Positions 34,660 through 43,579 of a stretch of 64,000 nt of DNA are shown piece after piece; position 1 is the stretch's first letter, and each line of letters begins with the position of its first letter. The translations under genes and the position numbers were made by a program. The notes beneath the pieces are model-generated. The model saw only the letters and a program-made list of their open reading frames with translations, made no database searches and had not been told where the DNA came from. The stretch comes from Amycolatopsis oliviviridis (GTDB taxonomy: Bacteria > Actinomycetota > Actinomycetes > Mycobacteriales > Pseudonocardiaceae), in the NCBI RefSeq assembly GCF_014654365.1, contig NZ_BNAY01000002.1, forward strand, positions 744,001 to 808,000, written 5' to 3'.

Positions 34660-35196
34660 TTACCGCATCTGCTTCAGGACGACGGTCCGCTCCCCCAGCG
34701 GCGCCGCCAGCGCCACCGAGATCACCGGATGCCGGATGTCCATGGTGCACATCTGGCCCGTCTGGCCCTTCAGTTCGGTCAGGTTGACGGTGACCCTGTT
34801 CCCGTCCTGCTGCGTGGCCTCCGCCGTCGCGTGCCCGCAGCCGCCTTCCTGGCCGCGGACGTTCAGGATCGTCCCGCCGTTGCTGGTGTACACCTCACGC
34901 GGGTAGTCCGCGGGCAGCGCCGACGCGTCGAGCTGCTTGTCCGGCAGCTTCGTGCTGCCTTCCGGGACCTCCTGCCGCGGCGCGCCCGGCTGACCGGGCT
35001 GGCCCGGCTGCCCGGGCAGGCCGCCCGGCACGGACGGCGCCGAGGAGGACGGCGGCACGGACGGCGACGGCGGCACGGTACTCAGGGTGCCGCTCCCGGG
35101 TCCGGCCGCGGGTTCCGCCGCCTGGTTCTGCGCCCCGCAGGCGGATACCGCAACGACGATCAGGCCAAGGCCGATGACATTCGTTAAGTACCTCAT
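34660..35196 (-). CDS. lipoprotein of unknown function
   Basis: A 178-residue exported lipoprotein. The signal peptide ends in the lipobox VVAVSACG (Cys near residue 18). A long Ser/Pro/Gly-rich linker with GQPGQPGQPG repeats follows, and the folded part (residues about 90-178) has two Cys (GGCGH and QMCTM) that may pair. The tail LAAPLGERTVVLKQ is closely like LAEPLGSRTVVLEAG of the next gene, so the two are paralogs. The ATG at 35196 is chosen because the signal peptide starts there. Function unknown. Confidence 0.82.
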   Translation of the reverse strand: MRYLTNVIGLGLIVVAVSACGAQNQAAEPAAGPGSGTLSTVPPSPSVPPSSSAPSVPGGLPGQPGQPGQPGAPRQEVPEGSTKLPDKQLDASALPADYPREVYTSNGGTILNVRGQEGGCGHATAEATQQDGNRVTVNLTELKGQTGQMCTMDIRHPVISVALAAPLGERTVVLKQMR

Positions 35197-35239
35197 GTGG
35201 CTAGGACGGAACGGGGCCGCCGTGGGGTTGCACATGATC

Positions 35240-35716
35240 TCAACCCGCTTCCAGGACGACGGTCCGCGAGCCGAGCGGCTCGGCGAGTTTCACCGGCAGG
35301 ACGGCGTAGCGGATGACCTGTGGGCACATCTGGCCCGGCTTGCCGTGGTCGATCTTCACCTTGACCACGACCCGCTGCGCGTTCTGGTCGGCGAGGTTCG
35401 CCGTCGCCTCGTCGCAGCCGCTCAGTTCGAGGTGCACGTTGATGCCGCCGTTCTCCGCGCTGACCTGCGCGGGCACCTTGGCGTCGACCTGGGACGGCGG
35501 CAGCATCTTGTCCATCGGCGGCGGGCCGACGGTCGGCCGCGACATCGGTGGTTTCGCGACCGGCGGGCTCGCCGGGAGCGAGGTGGGCAGATCCGAGGGT
35601 GTGGTGACGACCGGTGGGGTGCTCGTGTTCGCCGGTGCTCCGGGGCCGCCCGCGCCGCAGGCGGCCGTCGCGGCGAGCACGAGCCCCACGCCCAGCGTCT
35701 TCGCTGCGTTCTTCAT
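35240..35716 (-). CDS. lipoprotein, paralog of the adjacent one
   Basis: A 158-residue exported lipoprotein with lipobox AATAACG (Cys near residue 20), a Pro/Thr/Ser-rich linker, and a C-terminal domain with two Cys (LSGCDEA and QMCPQVIRYAV). It shares the order GGxxNVxL ... C..ATA ... VxVxL..GxxGQMC ... PLGxRTVVL with the neighbour at 34660, pointing to tandem duplication. The two probably act at the outer face of the membrane, but no ligand is suggested. Confidence 0.82.
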   Translation of the reverse strand: MKNAAKTLGVGLVLAATAACGAGGPGAPANTSTPPVVTTPSDLPTSLPASPPVAKPPMSRPTVGPPPMDKMLPPSQVDAKVPAQVSAENGGINVHLELSGCDEATANLADQNAQRVVVKVKIDHGKPGQMCPQVIRYAVLPVKLAEPLGSRTVVLEAG

Positions 35717-35767
35717 GGCGGCAAGACGGCGTGAACCCCGCGAACGGTTGCATCAACGCCGTGTCGT

Positions 35768-36565
35768 TCAACGCTGGGCGGCCCGCCCGCGGGCCAGTCC
35801 GAGGATCACCACCCCGGCGAGGGTGACGGCCAGCAGCAGCACCGTGCTCGCCGAGGCCAGGAACACCTGTCCCCGGTCCGTGAGCGCGAAGATGCTCGCG
35901 GGCAGCGTGCGCCAATCCGGCGGGTACAGCATCATCGTCGCGCCCAGTTCGCCCATCGACATCGCCAGCGCGAGGCTCGCCGACGCCGAGATCGACGGCA
36001 GCAGCACCGGCAGCCGCACTCGCAGCAGCACGCGGACCGGCCCCGCGCCGAGGCTCGCCGCGGCCTGCGCCAGCAACGGGTCCATCCGCGCGATCGCGGC
36101 GGAGACGGTGCTGTAGGAGAACGGCAGCAGGATCATCACGTGCCCGAGCAGCACGATCCAGCGCGTGCCGTTGAAGGCCAGCGGCGGACGGCTGAACGCG
36201 ACCAGCAGCGCCAGTCCCAGCACCACCGACGGCACCGCGATCGGCAGATGGAACAGGGTGTCGACGGCCTTCCGCAGTTTGGACGGCGCGGACGGCGACG
36301 CGAGCGCGGCCCAGGTCCCCAGCAGTACCGAGACCACCGACGCGATGACACCGGTCTGGATGCTCACCGAGAGACTCGCGAACGTCTCCCCGGAGAACGC
36401 CTGCGCGAAATGCGAGCCGGTGATCGCGCCCGGCAGCAGGCCCGTCCAGTTCCCGGCGACCGACGCCAGCACGATCATCAGCAGCGGCGCCAGCACGATC
36501 GCGGTGAACAGCACCGCGAACACCGCCCACAGCAGGAAACGGCTACGCCTGGTCCACAGCAGCAC
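35768..36565 (-). CDS. phosphonate-type ABC transporter permease 2
   Basis: A 265-residue permease with six helices and the ABC permease loop AAASLGAGPVRVLLRVRLPV (EAA-like). It resembles the second permease of 2-aminoethylphosphonate and iron(III)/spermidine-type uptake systems. It begins within the last codons of permease 1 (23-base overlap), ends the six-gene operon that starts at 41268, and would pair with permease 1. Confidence 0.85.
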   Translation of the reverse strand: MLLWTRRSRFLLWAVFAVLFTAIVLAPLLMIVLASVAGNWTGLLPGAITGSHFAQAFSGETFASLSVSIQTGVIASVVSVLLGTWAALASPSAPSKLRKAVDTLFHLPIAVPSVVLGLALLVAFSRPPLAFNGTRWIVLLGHVMILLPFSYSTVSAAIARMDPLLAQAAASLGAGPVRVLLRVRLPVLLPSISASASLALAMSMGELGATMMLYPPDWRTLPASIFALTDRGQVFLASASTVLLLAVTLAGVVILGLARGRAAQR

Positions 36566-37397
36566 GACGGCCTCCCTTCGTCAGTCGCCGGTAGGTTCCG
36601 TACAGGGCCAGGGAGAACAGGACGTTGACCACCGCGATGACACACGCCTGCGGGAAGTCGAAGGTGACGATTCCCTTGCCGTAGACCAGCATCGGCAACG
36701 TCGTGACGTCCTTGGCGCCGAGGAACAGCACGATGCCGAACTCGTTCATCGCCAGCAGCATGGTCAGGCAGGCACCGGAAGCCAGTGACGGCAACGCCTC
36801 CGGCAGGATCACCTGGCGCAGCACGTGGCCGGGTTTCGCGCCGAGACTGGCCGCGACCTCCATCTGCGCCGAGGACACCTGGCCGAACGCGGCGAGCGCC
36901 GGCCGCATCACGAACGGCGTGTAGAAGGTGATCTCCGCCAGCAGGATCCCGAACGGCGAGTACAGGAAACCGCCCGCGCCCAGGATGCCCGCGCTGCCGT
37001 AGATGAAGGTGAACGCGAGCGCGATGAGGAACGACGGGAACGCGAGCACGGTGTCCACCAGCCGCGAAAGCGTCCGCGCGCCGGGGAACGGCACGAAAGC
37101 GATCACCAGCGCGAGGAACGTCCCGAGCACCACACAGCCCGCGGTGGCGCCGAGCGCGAGCGCGACGGTCTTCCAGGCGGCGTCCCGGAATTCCGCCGAG
37201 CCCACGACGTCGAGCCACACCGAAAGCCCGAATTCGCCGGTCTTCGATTCCAGGGACTGGAGGACGACCAGCACCAGCGGATAGCCGAAGAAGCCGAGCA
37301 GGACGAGCACCGGCGGCAGCAGGAGCCAGCCGCGGCCGGGCTGTTTCTCCCGCCGCCGCGCCGGTGCCGCCGTGGTGGCGAGCGCGAGGCCGGTCAT
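36543..37397 (-). CDS. phosphonate-type ABC transporter permease 1
   Basis: A 284-residue permease with six helices. The EAA loop is VAASLGAKPGHVLRQVILPEAL. The ATG at 37397 overlaps the ATPase stop (ATGA). A basic cytoplasmic N terminus (ARRREKQPGRG) precedes helix 1. It would form a heterodimer with permease 2 in a 2-aminoethylphosphonate uptake system; the substrate is inferred from the catabolic genes in the operon. Confidence 0.85.
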   Translation of the reverse strand: MTGLALATTAAPARRREKQPGRGWLLLPPVLVLLGFFGYPLVLVVLQSLESKTGEFGLSVWLDVVGSAEFRDAAWKTVALALGATAGCVVLGTFLALVIAFVPFPGARTLSRLVDTVLAFPSFLIALAFTFIYGSAGILGAGGFLYSPFGILLAEITFYTPFVMRPALAAFGQVSSAQMEVAASLGAKPGHVLRQVILPEALPSLASGACLTMLLAMNEFGIVLFLGAKDVTTLPMLVYGKGIVTFDFPQACVIAVVNVLFSLALYGTYRRLTKGGRRAAVDQA

Positions 37398-38455
37398 CCG
37401 ACGCCCACCAGCGGGCAACCGTCCGGAATGGACACTCCGACCCGCTCCCCCACGCCGGGCAACCCTTCGACGTCGGGCACCTCGGCCCGGACCTCGTTCC
37501 CGTCGTGCGCGAGTTCGAGGTCGAGCCGGAAACCCGTGCCGCGCCACTGGACGCCACGCAGCACGGCGGGCAGCGCGCCCGGGGCGTCCACCGCGGTGAT
37601 CCCGACCCGGTGCGGCCGGACGCCGAGCGCGACGGACTGCCCGGCCCGGAACGTCCCGGACGGGTCGGCCGCGAGTTCGCGGTCGCCGAGCCGGACCCGG
37701 GTGCCGTCGGCCTGGATCAGCTCCACCGGGATGAGGTTGGACGCGCCGAGGAAGCTCGCGGTGAACTCCGTCGAGGGCCGTTGGTAGAGCTCACGGCTGG
37801 GCCCGATTTCGACCAGCTTCGAGTCGCGCATGACGGCGATCCGGTCGGCCAACGCCAGCGCCTCGCCCTGGTCGTGGGTGACGTAGATCAGCGTGGTGTC
37901 GGGCAGTTCCGCCCGCAGCCGCAGCAGTTCCGCGACCATGTCCTCGCGCAGGGCGGCGTCCAAAGCGGACAGTGGTTCGTCCAGCAGCAGCACCCGCGGC
38001 CGGATCGCCAGCGCCCGGGCGAGCGCGACCCGCTGCTGCTGCCCGCCCGAGAGCTCACGCGGGTAGCGCCGGGCGTACTCGCCCATCCCGACCAGTTCCA
38101 GCGCCTCGGTGACCCGGCTCGCCGTCTCGGCACGCGGCGTTTTCCTCGCCTTGAGACCGAAGGCGACGTTGGCCTCGACCCGCATGTGTGGGAACAGCGC
38201 GTAGCTCTGGACGACCACGCCGAGGCCGCGCCGGTGCGGCGGCAGCCCGGTGACGTCCTCGCCGTCGAGCAGGACCCTGCCGGTGCTCGGCACGACGAAG
38301 CCCGCGAGTGCCTTCAGGGCCGTCGACTTGCCAGAGCCGGACGGTCCGAGCATGGCAAGGGTCTCCCCTCTCGCCACGGTGAGGTCCAGTGGCGAGAGGG
38401 CGGTCGTCTGTCCGAAGCGGACGGACACCCCGCGGAACTCGACCGCCGGGGTCAT
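37394..38455 (-). CDS. phosphonate-type ABC transporter ATPase
   Basis: A 353-residue ATPase with Walker A GPSGSGKST, signature LSGGQQQRVALARAL, Walker B VLLLDEPLSALD and switch His in IYVTHDQ. Residues 240-353 form the TOBE regulatory domain usual for PotA/FbpC/PhnT types. The start is coupled to the stop of the binding-protein gene. It would energise the two permeases encoded after it. Confidence 0.9.
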   Translation of the reverse strand: MTPAVEFRGVSVRFGQTTALSPLDLTVARGETLAMLGPSGSGKSTALKALAGFVVPSTGRVLLDGEDVTGLPPHRRGLGVVVQSYALFPHMRVEANVAFGLKARKTPRAETASRVTEALELVGMGEYARRYPRELSGGQQQRVALARALAIRPRVLLLDEPLSALDAALREDMVAELLRLRAELPDTTLIYVTHDQGEALALADRIAVMRDSKLVEIGPSRELYQRPSTEFTASFLGASNLIPVELIQADGTRVRLGDRELAADPSGTFRAGQSVALGVRPHRVGITAVDAPGALPAVLRGVQWRGTGFRLDLELAHDGNEVRAEVPDVEGLPGVGERVGVSIPDGCPLVGVG

Positions 38456-39471
38456 CGGCCCACGGCCTTCTTGTACGCGGCGAGGTCGGCGTCGAGCTTC
38501 GCGAGGACGGCGTCCCAGTCCGGCTGCCAGATCTCGACACCGTCGAGGGCGGCCTTGACCTTGTCCGCCCGCGGCCCGGACGGCGTGACGTCGGTCCGCG
38601 ACGGGGCACCGAAGGCGTCGACGGCCTTGCCCTGGACCTCGGGTGAGAGCAGGAAGTCGAGGAACTTCTTGGCGTTCTCGGCGTGCGGCGCGTTGTTCAC
38701 GAGACCGGCGTAGTACGGGAGCGCGAACGTGGACCGCTTGCCCTGTGCGTCGGCCGGGAAGAAGACCTCGAAACCGCCGCTCTTCTCGATCTCGGCGAGG
38801 TTCATCTGGACGTCGCCGTTGGCCACCAGGATCTCGGCCTTGGCCACCTTCGGCTGGAGCTTGCCGGTGGACGACGACGGGCCGACGTTGTTGGCTTCGA
38901 GCTTCGCGAGGTAGTCGAGCGCGCCCTGGTCGCCGAGGACGTGCTGGAGCTGCAGCAGGACCGCGGTGCCGTCGCCCGCCTCGCCGGGCGTGGAGTACTG
39001 GAGCTTGCCCTTGAGCGCGGGGGCCAGGAGGTCGTCCCAGGTCCTGGGCGAGGCCTGCGGGTTGCGGATGAAGGTGAGGTAGTTGTTCATGACGGCGAAG
39101 TAGCGGCCCTGGGCGTCCTTCTGCCCGGCGGGGACCTGGTCGATCCCGGCCGGTGCCGTAGCGGCGAGCAGGCCCTGCGACGCGGCGCGCTGGATGAACG
39201 GCGGGAGCGTGACGAGGATGTCGGCCTGGGTGTTGGCCTTCTCCTTCTCCACCCGCGAGGCGACCTCGCCGGATCCGGCGGTCACCGCCTGCACGGTGAT
39301 GCCGGTCTTGGCCTTGAACTCCTCGACGCGCTGGGCGTACCAGTCTTCGAGACCGTCCACCGTGTACATCGTGACGGTCTGGTCGCCGGACGCGCCGCCG
39401 GCGGTGCCACCACAGGCGGCCAGGGTGATCGTGAGCAGCCCGGTGAGGGCGGCGGCCGCGAGTTTCTTCAT
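38452..39471 (-). CDS. probable 2-aminoethylphosphonate-binding lipoprotein
   Basis: A 339-residue exported binding protein with lipobox LAACG (Cys near residue 20). The type 2 periplasmic-binding fold begins VTMYTVDGLEDWYAQRVEEF and includes NNYLTFIRNP and YSTPGEAGDGTAVLLQLQHV, similar to iron and 2-aminoethylphosphonate (PhnS-type) binding proteins. It lies 16 bases after the phosphonatase-like gene. The phosphonate assignment rests on the two enzyme genes upstream. Confidence 0.82.
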   Translation of the reverse strand: MKKLAAAALTGLLTITLAACGGTAGGASGDQTVTMYTVDGLEDWYAQRVEEFKAKTGITVQAVTAGSGEVASRVEKEKANTQADILVTLPPFIQRAASQGLLAATAPAGIDQVPAGQKDAQGRYFAVMNNYLTFIRNPQASPRTWDDLLAPALKGKLQYSTPGEAGDGTAVLLQLQHVLGDQGALDYLAKLEANNVGPSSSTGKLQPKVAKAEILVANGDVQMNLAEIEKSGGFEVFFPADAQGKRSTFALPYYAGLVNNAPHAENAKKFLDFLLSPEVQGKAVDAFGAPSRTDVTPSGPRADKVKAALDGVEIWQPDWDAVLAKLDADLAAYKKAVGR

Positions 39472-39487
39472 GTCGTCAAAGCTCCTT

Positions 39488-40162
39488 TTAGGACAGCAGG
39501 GTGGGGAGATCGCGGACGGATTCGAGGACGTGGGTGGCGCCGGCGGCGTCGAGTTCCGGCTTCTTCGCCGAGCCGGTGAGCACTCCGGCGACGATCGACG
39601 CGCCGGCGGAGAGCCCGGTCTGGACGTCGGCCGGGGTGTCACCGGCGACGGCGATCCGGCGGACGTCGGTGATTTCGAGCCGCAGCGCGGCGGCGAGAAC
39701 GAGGTCGGGGAACGGGCGTCCACGGACACCCTCGCCCGGCGCGAGGACCGTGTCGGCGAAGCCGTGCCAACCCAGCGCGTCCAGGATCGCGTTCTGGGTG
39801 GTGGCGGCGAAACCGGTGGTGAGCGCGACCTTCACCCCTTGCGCGCGCAGCTCCTGGATCGTGTCCTCGGCGCCGGGGATCGGCTCGCAGTGGCCGTCGG
39901 CGACGAGTTTGCCGTAGGCGTCCTGAAAGGTGGAATTCGCGTGCTGCGCCAGCTTTTCGTCCCCGTCCAGCAGGGCGCGGAAGACGACGATCTTCGACTG
40001 GCCCATGGTTTCGACGACGTAGTCGAGCATCCCGGGGAACCGGCTGTCCTCTTCGGACACCCCGGCGGCGGCGATCGCCTCGGTGAAGGCGCGGATCACC
40101 AGGCCGTCGTCGGCGACGGTGGTCCCGGCCATGTCCAGGACGACGAGTTCGGTGTTCACCAT
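39488..40162 (-). CDS. phosphonatase-like HAD hydrolase (PhnX-like)
   Basis: A 224-residue HAD enzyme. Motif I is VVLDMAGTT: nucleophile Asp10, and Ala12 where most HAD enzymes have the second Asp. Phosphonoacetaldehyde hydrolase has the same Ala, because a Lys forms a Schiff base instead. That Lys is likely Lys57 in ETMGQSKIVVFRALL, matching MGLLKIDHVRAL of PhnX. Later motifs are LTTGFAATTQ and VAGDTPADVQ. It would cleave the C-P bond of an aldehyde phosphonate made by the FAD enzyme encoded just before. It matches what I know of the TIGR03351 group. The ATG at 40162 overlaps the FAD enzyme stop. Confidence 0.85.
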   Translation of the reverse strand: MVNTELVVLDMAGTTVADDGLVIRAFTEAIAAAGVSEEDSRFPGMLDYVVETMGQSKIVVFRALLDGDEKLAQHANSTFQDAYGKLVADGHCEPIPGAEDTIQELRAQGVKVALTTGFAATTQNAILDALGWHGFADTVLAPGEGVRGRPFPDLVLAAALRLEITDVRRIAVAGDTPADVQTGLSAGASIVAGVLTGSAKKPELDAAGATHVLESVRDLPTLLS

Positions 40163-41268
40163 GAAAGCTCCTCTGCGGTGTCTTCGGCGATGGCGGGGGA
40201 ACAGGTCATGCCCCGGCCGCCCGGCCCGGTGACGAGCCAGGCGTTGTCCGCGACGCGGGCGCGGTGGACGATCAGGGAGGTGTCGGTGGTCTGGGCGTAG
40301 ACCCCGGCCCAGCGGCGGGCGATCCGCGGGAGCGGCCGTCCGAGCAGCGCGCCGGCGACCTCGGCGAGGTGGTCGTACGGGTCTTCGGTGGTGTCGAAGG
40401 AGAACGGCTCGTCGTATTCGTGGGTGTCGCCGATGGTCAACGAGCCGTCGAGGCGCTGGACCATGAGCAGCTGCATCTTGTTGACCGCGGCGATCTCGCC
40501 CTGCGGCTGGCCCGCGTTGAGGCCGTCGAGCGCCTCGCCGCGGTACGCCGGGTAGTAGCGGAAGCTGTCCGCGTCGGCGACCGTGGTGGTGAGGGTTTCC
40601 CCGAGCGGCTCGGTCTGGGCCATCTGCAGCCGCACCCGGCGGACCGGCGCCTGCCCGGCGAGTTCCTTGACCAGGCCACCAGTCCAGGCGCCGGTGCACA
40701 GCACGACGACGTCGCCTTCGTGGGTCTCGCCGGTGTCGTCGACGACGCCGCGATCGGTCAGGTCGCGGATCTCGCGGCCGGGCACCCAGGTGTAGCGGCC
40801 GGATTTCGCGAGTTCGGCGCGCAGCGCGGGCTGGGCGACACGCGGTTCGACGGCGGCGTCGCGATCGCACCAGAGCGCGCCGAGGAAGTCGCCGCGCAGG
40901 GCCGGGTTCAGCTCGCGGGTCTCGGCGGCGTCCAGCAGCTTGAAGCCGCGGTCCTCCTGGCTCGCGGCCGCGGCCGCGGCGACGGCGAGTTCGGCCTCCG
41001 TGCGGACGACGGTGAGTGAGCCGTTCGGCCGGAAGCCGATCCCGGCGACGCGTTCCCCGATGCGCTCCCACAGCACCCGCGCCCGCGCGGCCGTCTCCAG
41101 TTCGGGGCCACTGGCGCGGCCACCGACCCAGACCAGCCCGAAGTTGCGCACGGACGCGCCCCGGGCCTCGGGTTCACGTTCGATCTGGACGACGTCGTGG
41201 CCGCGTTCGACGGCCTGCCAGGCGTGCTGAGTGCCGAGCACTCCGCCGCCGATGATGAGGATTCGCAC
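40156..41268 (-). CDS. FAD-dependent amine oxidoreductase of phosphonate catabolism
   Basis: A 370-residue DAO-type flavoenzyme. The FAD-binding motif is RILIIGGGVLGTQHAW at the N terminus, and the C terminus holds WLVTGPGGRGMTCSPAIAED. It resembles the TIGR03364 group, which is found next to phosphonatase-like HAD genes and is thought to oxidise an aminophosphonate to the aldehyde or similar product. It is the first gene of the operon (GTG 41268). Upstream lie a HutC-like operator candidate at 41344 and an AT-rich promoter region. Confidence 0.85.
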   Translation of the reverse strand: MRILIIGGGVLGTQHAWQAVERGHDVVQIEREPEARGASVRNFGLVWVGGRASGPELETAARARVLWERIGERVAGIGFRPNGSLTVVRTEAELAVAAAAAASQEDRGFKLLDAAETRELNPALRGDFLGALWCDRDAAVEPRVAQPALRAELAKSGRYTWVPGREIRDLTDRGVVDDTGETHEGDVVVLCTGAWTGGLVKELAGQAPVRRVRLQMAQTEPLGETLTTTVADADSFRYYPAYRGEALDGLNAGQPQGEIAAVNKMQLLMVQRLDGSLTIGDTHEYDEPFSFDTTEDPYDHLAEVAGALLGRPLPRIARRWAGVYAQTTDTSLIVHRARVADNAWLVTGPGGRGMTCSPAIAEDTAEELSW

Positions 41269-41343
41269 ACCGCAGACGTTCGCCTGCGCGCACCAACGCT
41301 CCGTGACCCCGGTTCTAACTCCAGGTGAAGTACCTCCGAAATG

Positions 41344-41355
41344 TGGACCAGACCT
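41344..41355. promoter_or_regulatory. possible GntR/HutC-type operator
   Basis: TGGACCAGACCT matches 9 of 12 positions of TGGTCTAGACCA, the palindrome bound by several UTRA-type GntR regulators (for example DasR). It lies about 75 bases before the phosphonate operon and next to the GntR gene at 41452. The match is modest. Confidence 0.35.
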
Positions 41356-41380
41356 GTTATCTTCGCGTTATATTACCCCC

Positions 41381-41442
41381 GCGTTTCGTCCTCTGGATGC
41401 GGTCGTTGAATGTGCAAGTACCGCGTTCAGAGGACTAAATGC
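41381..41442. repeat. inverted repeat, family B (imperfect copy)
   Basis: Arms 41381-41403 and 41420-41442 share the core GTCCTCTG..GCGGT with four mismatches. It lies 9 bases after the end of the GntR gene and upstream of the phosphonate operon, so it probably separates the two transcripts. Confidence 0.65.
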
Positions 41443-41451
41443 GCGAGGAGG

Positions 41452-42228
41452 TCACTCCACGCGGCCCAGGCGGGTCTCGAAGGAAAGCCGGTCGCCCCGG
41501 AACAGCGACCGGACGCGCTCGAACGGGACGCCGTCGGCGCCCCAGGAGGTCCGGTGCATCAGCAGCATCGGCAGCGCCGGGTTCGTCCCGATCAGCAGCG
41601 CCTCCCGCGGGGTGGCGAGCACGGTCTCGACCCGCTCCTCGGCGCCGTCGAAGACCACGCCGAGCTTTTCCCGCAAACAGGCGTAGAGCGATTGTGTGGG
41701 ATCGAACACATCCATCAACGTCGGGAATCGCGCGGCGGTGAGATAGGTCGATTCCAGCCCGACCCGCTCGTCGTCGGCGAGCAGCACCCGCTCGATGTGG
41801 ATGACCTCGTCGTCGGGATCGATTTCCAGTTCCGAACCCAGCGACGGACCCGCCTCCCGGCGTTCCAGTGAGATCAAATTCCGGCCGGGCTCAATGCCCT
41901 GCCTCCTGAGTCCTTCCGTGTAACTCACCAAAGCGAGCGGCTGGACGAGCTTGGGGCCCGCGACGTAGGTACCGCTCCCCTGCCGCCTGCTGAGACGGCC
42001 TTCGAGCACGAGTTCGCCGACGGCCTGGCGTACCGTCGCGCGGGAAACCTCGAATCGTTCGGACAGTTCCCTTTCTGTGGGAAGTACCGCTCCCTGACCT
42101 AATTCGGAGATCACGTCGAGCAGATCGACTTTGACCGCGTAATAGCGGGGAATGCGGCCGTGCTCGGGAATTCCGTCCCGGACGGGGCCCTCGGCGGGCG
42201 GATGAACTCTGGGCGAACGCGCTTTCAC
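41452..42228 (-). CDS. GntR-family (UTRA) regulator, probable phosphonate operon regulator
   Basis: A 258-residue regulator. The winged helix-turn-helix is at residues about 25-95 (GAVLPTERELSERFEVSRAT, VRQAVGELVLEGRL, RRQGSGTYVAGPK), followed by a UTRA ligand domain (YTEGLRRQGIEPG ... IHIERVLLADDERVGLESTY). GTG 42228 gives the usual family length; upstream in-frame starts add unstructured sequence. PhnR, the regulator of 2-aminoethylphosphonate genes in enterobacteria, is of this type, so control of the operon downstream is likely but inferred. Confidence 0.85.
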   Translation of the reverse strand: MKARSPRVHPPAEGPVRDGIPEHGRIPRYYAVKVDLLDVISELGQGAVLPTERELSERFEVSRATVRQAVGELVLEGRLSRRQGSGTYVAGPKLVQPLALVSYTEGLRRQGIEPGRNLISLERREAGPSLGSELEIDPDDEVIHIERVLLADDERVGLESTYLTAARFPTLMDVFDPTQSLYACLREKLGVVFDGAEERVETVLATPREALLIGTNPALPMLLMHRTSWGADGVPFERVRSLFRGDRLSFETRLGRVE

Positions 42229-42300
42229 GATCCAGATCCTAGAGCGATTCCCCCGTGCCTGTACTGACCCGAACGAAGTGTTCATGCCACGCTCACACTC

Positions 42301-42570
42301 GTGGACGAAAAGGGCACACTCATTCGGCGGATCGGCACCCGCGACGCGGTCTTCATCGGGCTCGCGCCGGCCGCCGGCGCCGCCGGGGCGCGGCTGCCCG
42401 CCGGGCTCACTGTCGCCCGAACATCCGGTGATCCCCGCCCTCGGTCCGCCGGTCGCGCCGTACCCGCTTTCAGCCTTCCGGCGGTTCCGGTGCCCACCGG
42501 TCGCGGAGTACCGGCATTGGGCGCTCTGGGCTACGCCATTCGTCGGCAATTCGCTTCGAACGTCCGTTAA
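42301..42570 (+). pseudogene. relic of an APC-type amino acid permease N terminus
   Basis: The reading frame from GTG 42301 gives EKGTLIRRIGTRDAVFIGL, directly followed by APAAGAAGARLPAGLTVA. In APC permeases these two segments flank the helix 1 motif GSMxGAGVF, which is missing here, and the sequence then drifts out of frame; a stretch WALWATPFVGNSLRT in another frame may be a later permease segment. This 466-base gap between the GntR gene and the protease gene holds no intact gene. The relic call is an inference. Confidence 0.45.
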
Positions 42571-42643
42571 TCACCACCATCGGCCGAAAGATCCGAAGAA
42601 AGTTGGTTGTCCGGGCACATCCCCACCTGCTGTAGTCAGTTAG

Positions 42644-43501
<858 letters not shown>

Positions 43502-43523
43502 GTCCGTCGCACGGCATGCGCTG

Positions 43524-43566
43524 AAGGTCCCCTTCACCACAACGACGTGGTGGAGGGGACCTTCTT
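43524..43566. terminator. bidirectional terminator hairpin
   Basis: 17-base arms (43524-43540 and 43547-43563; AAGGTCCCCTTCACCAC with one G-U type mismatch) and a 6-base loop, followed by a T/C-rich tract. It lies between the convergent protease and oxidoreductase genes. The left arm with its flank contains TGAAGGTCCCCTTCA, the same core type as the family A repeats. Confidence 0.8.
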
Positions 43567-43579
43567 CTTGCCGCGGGTG

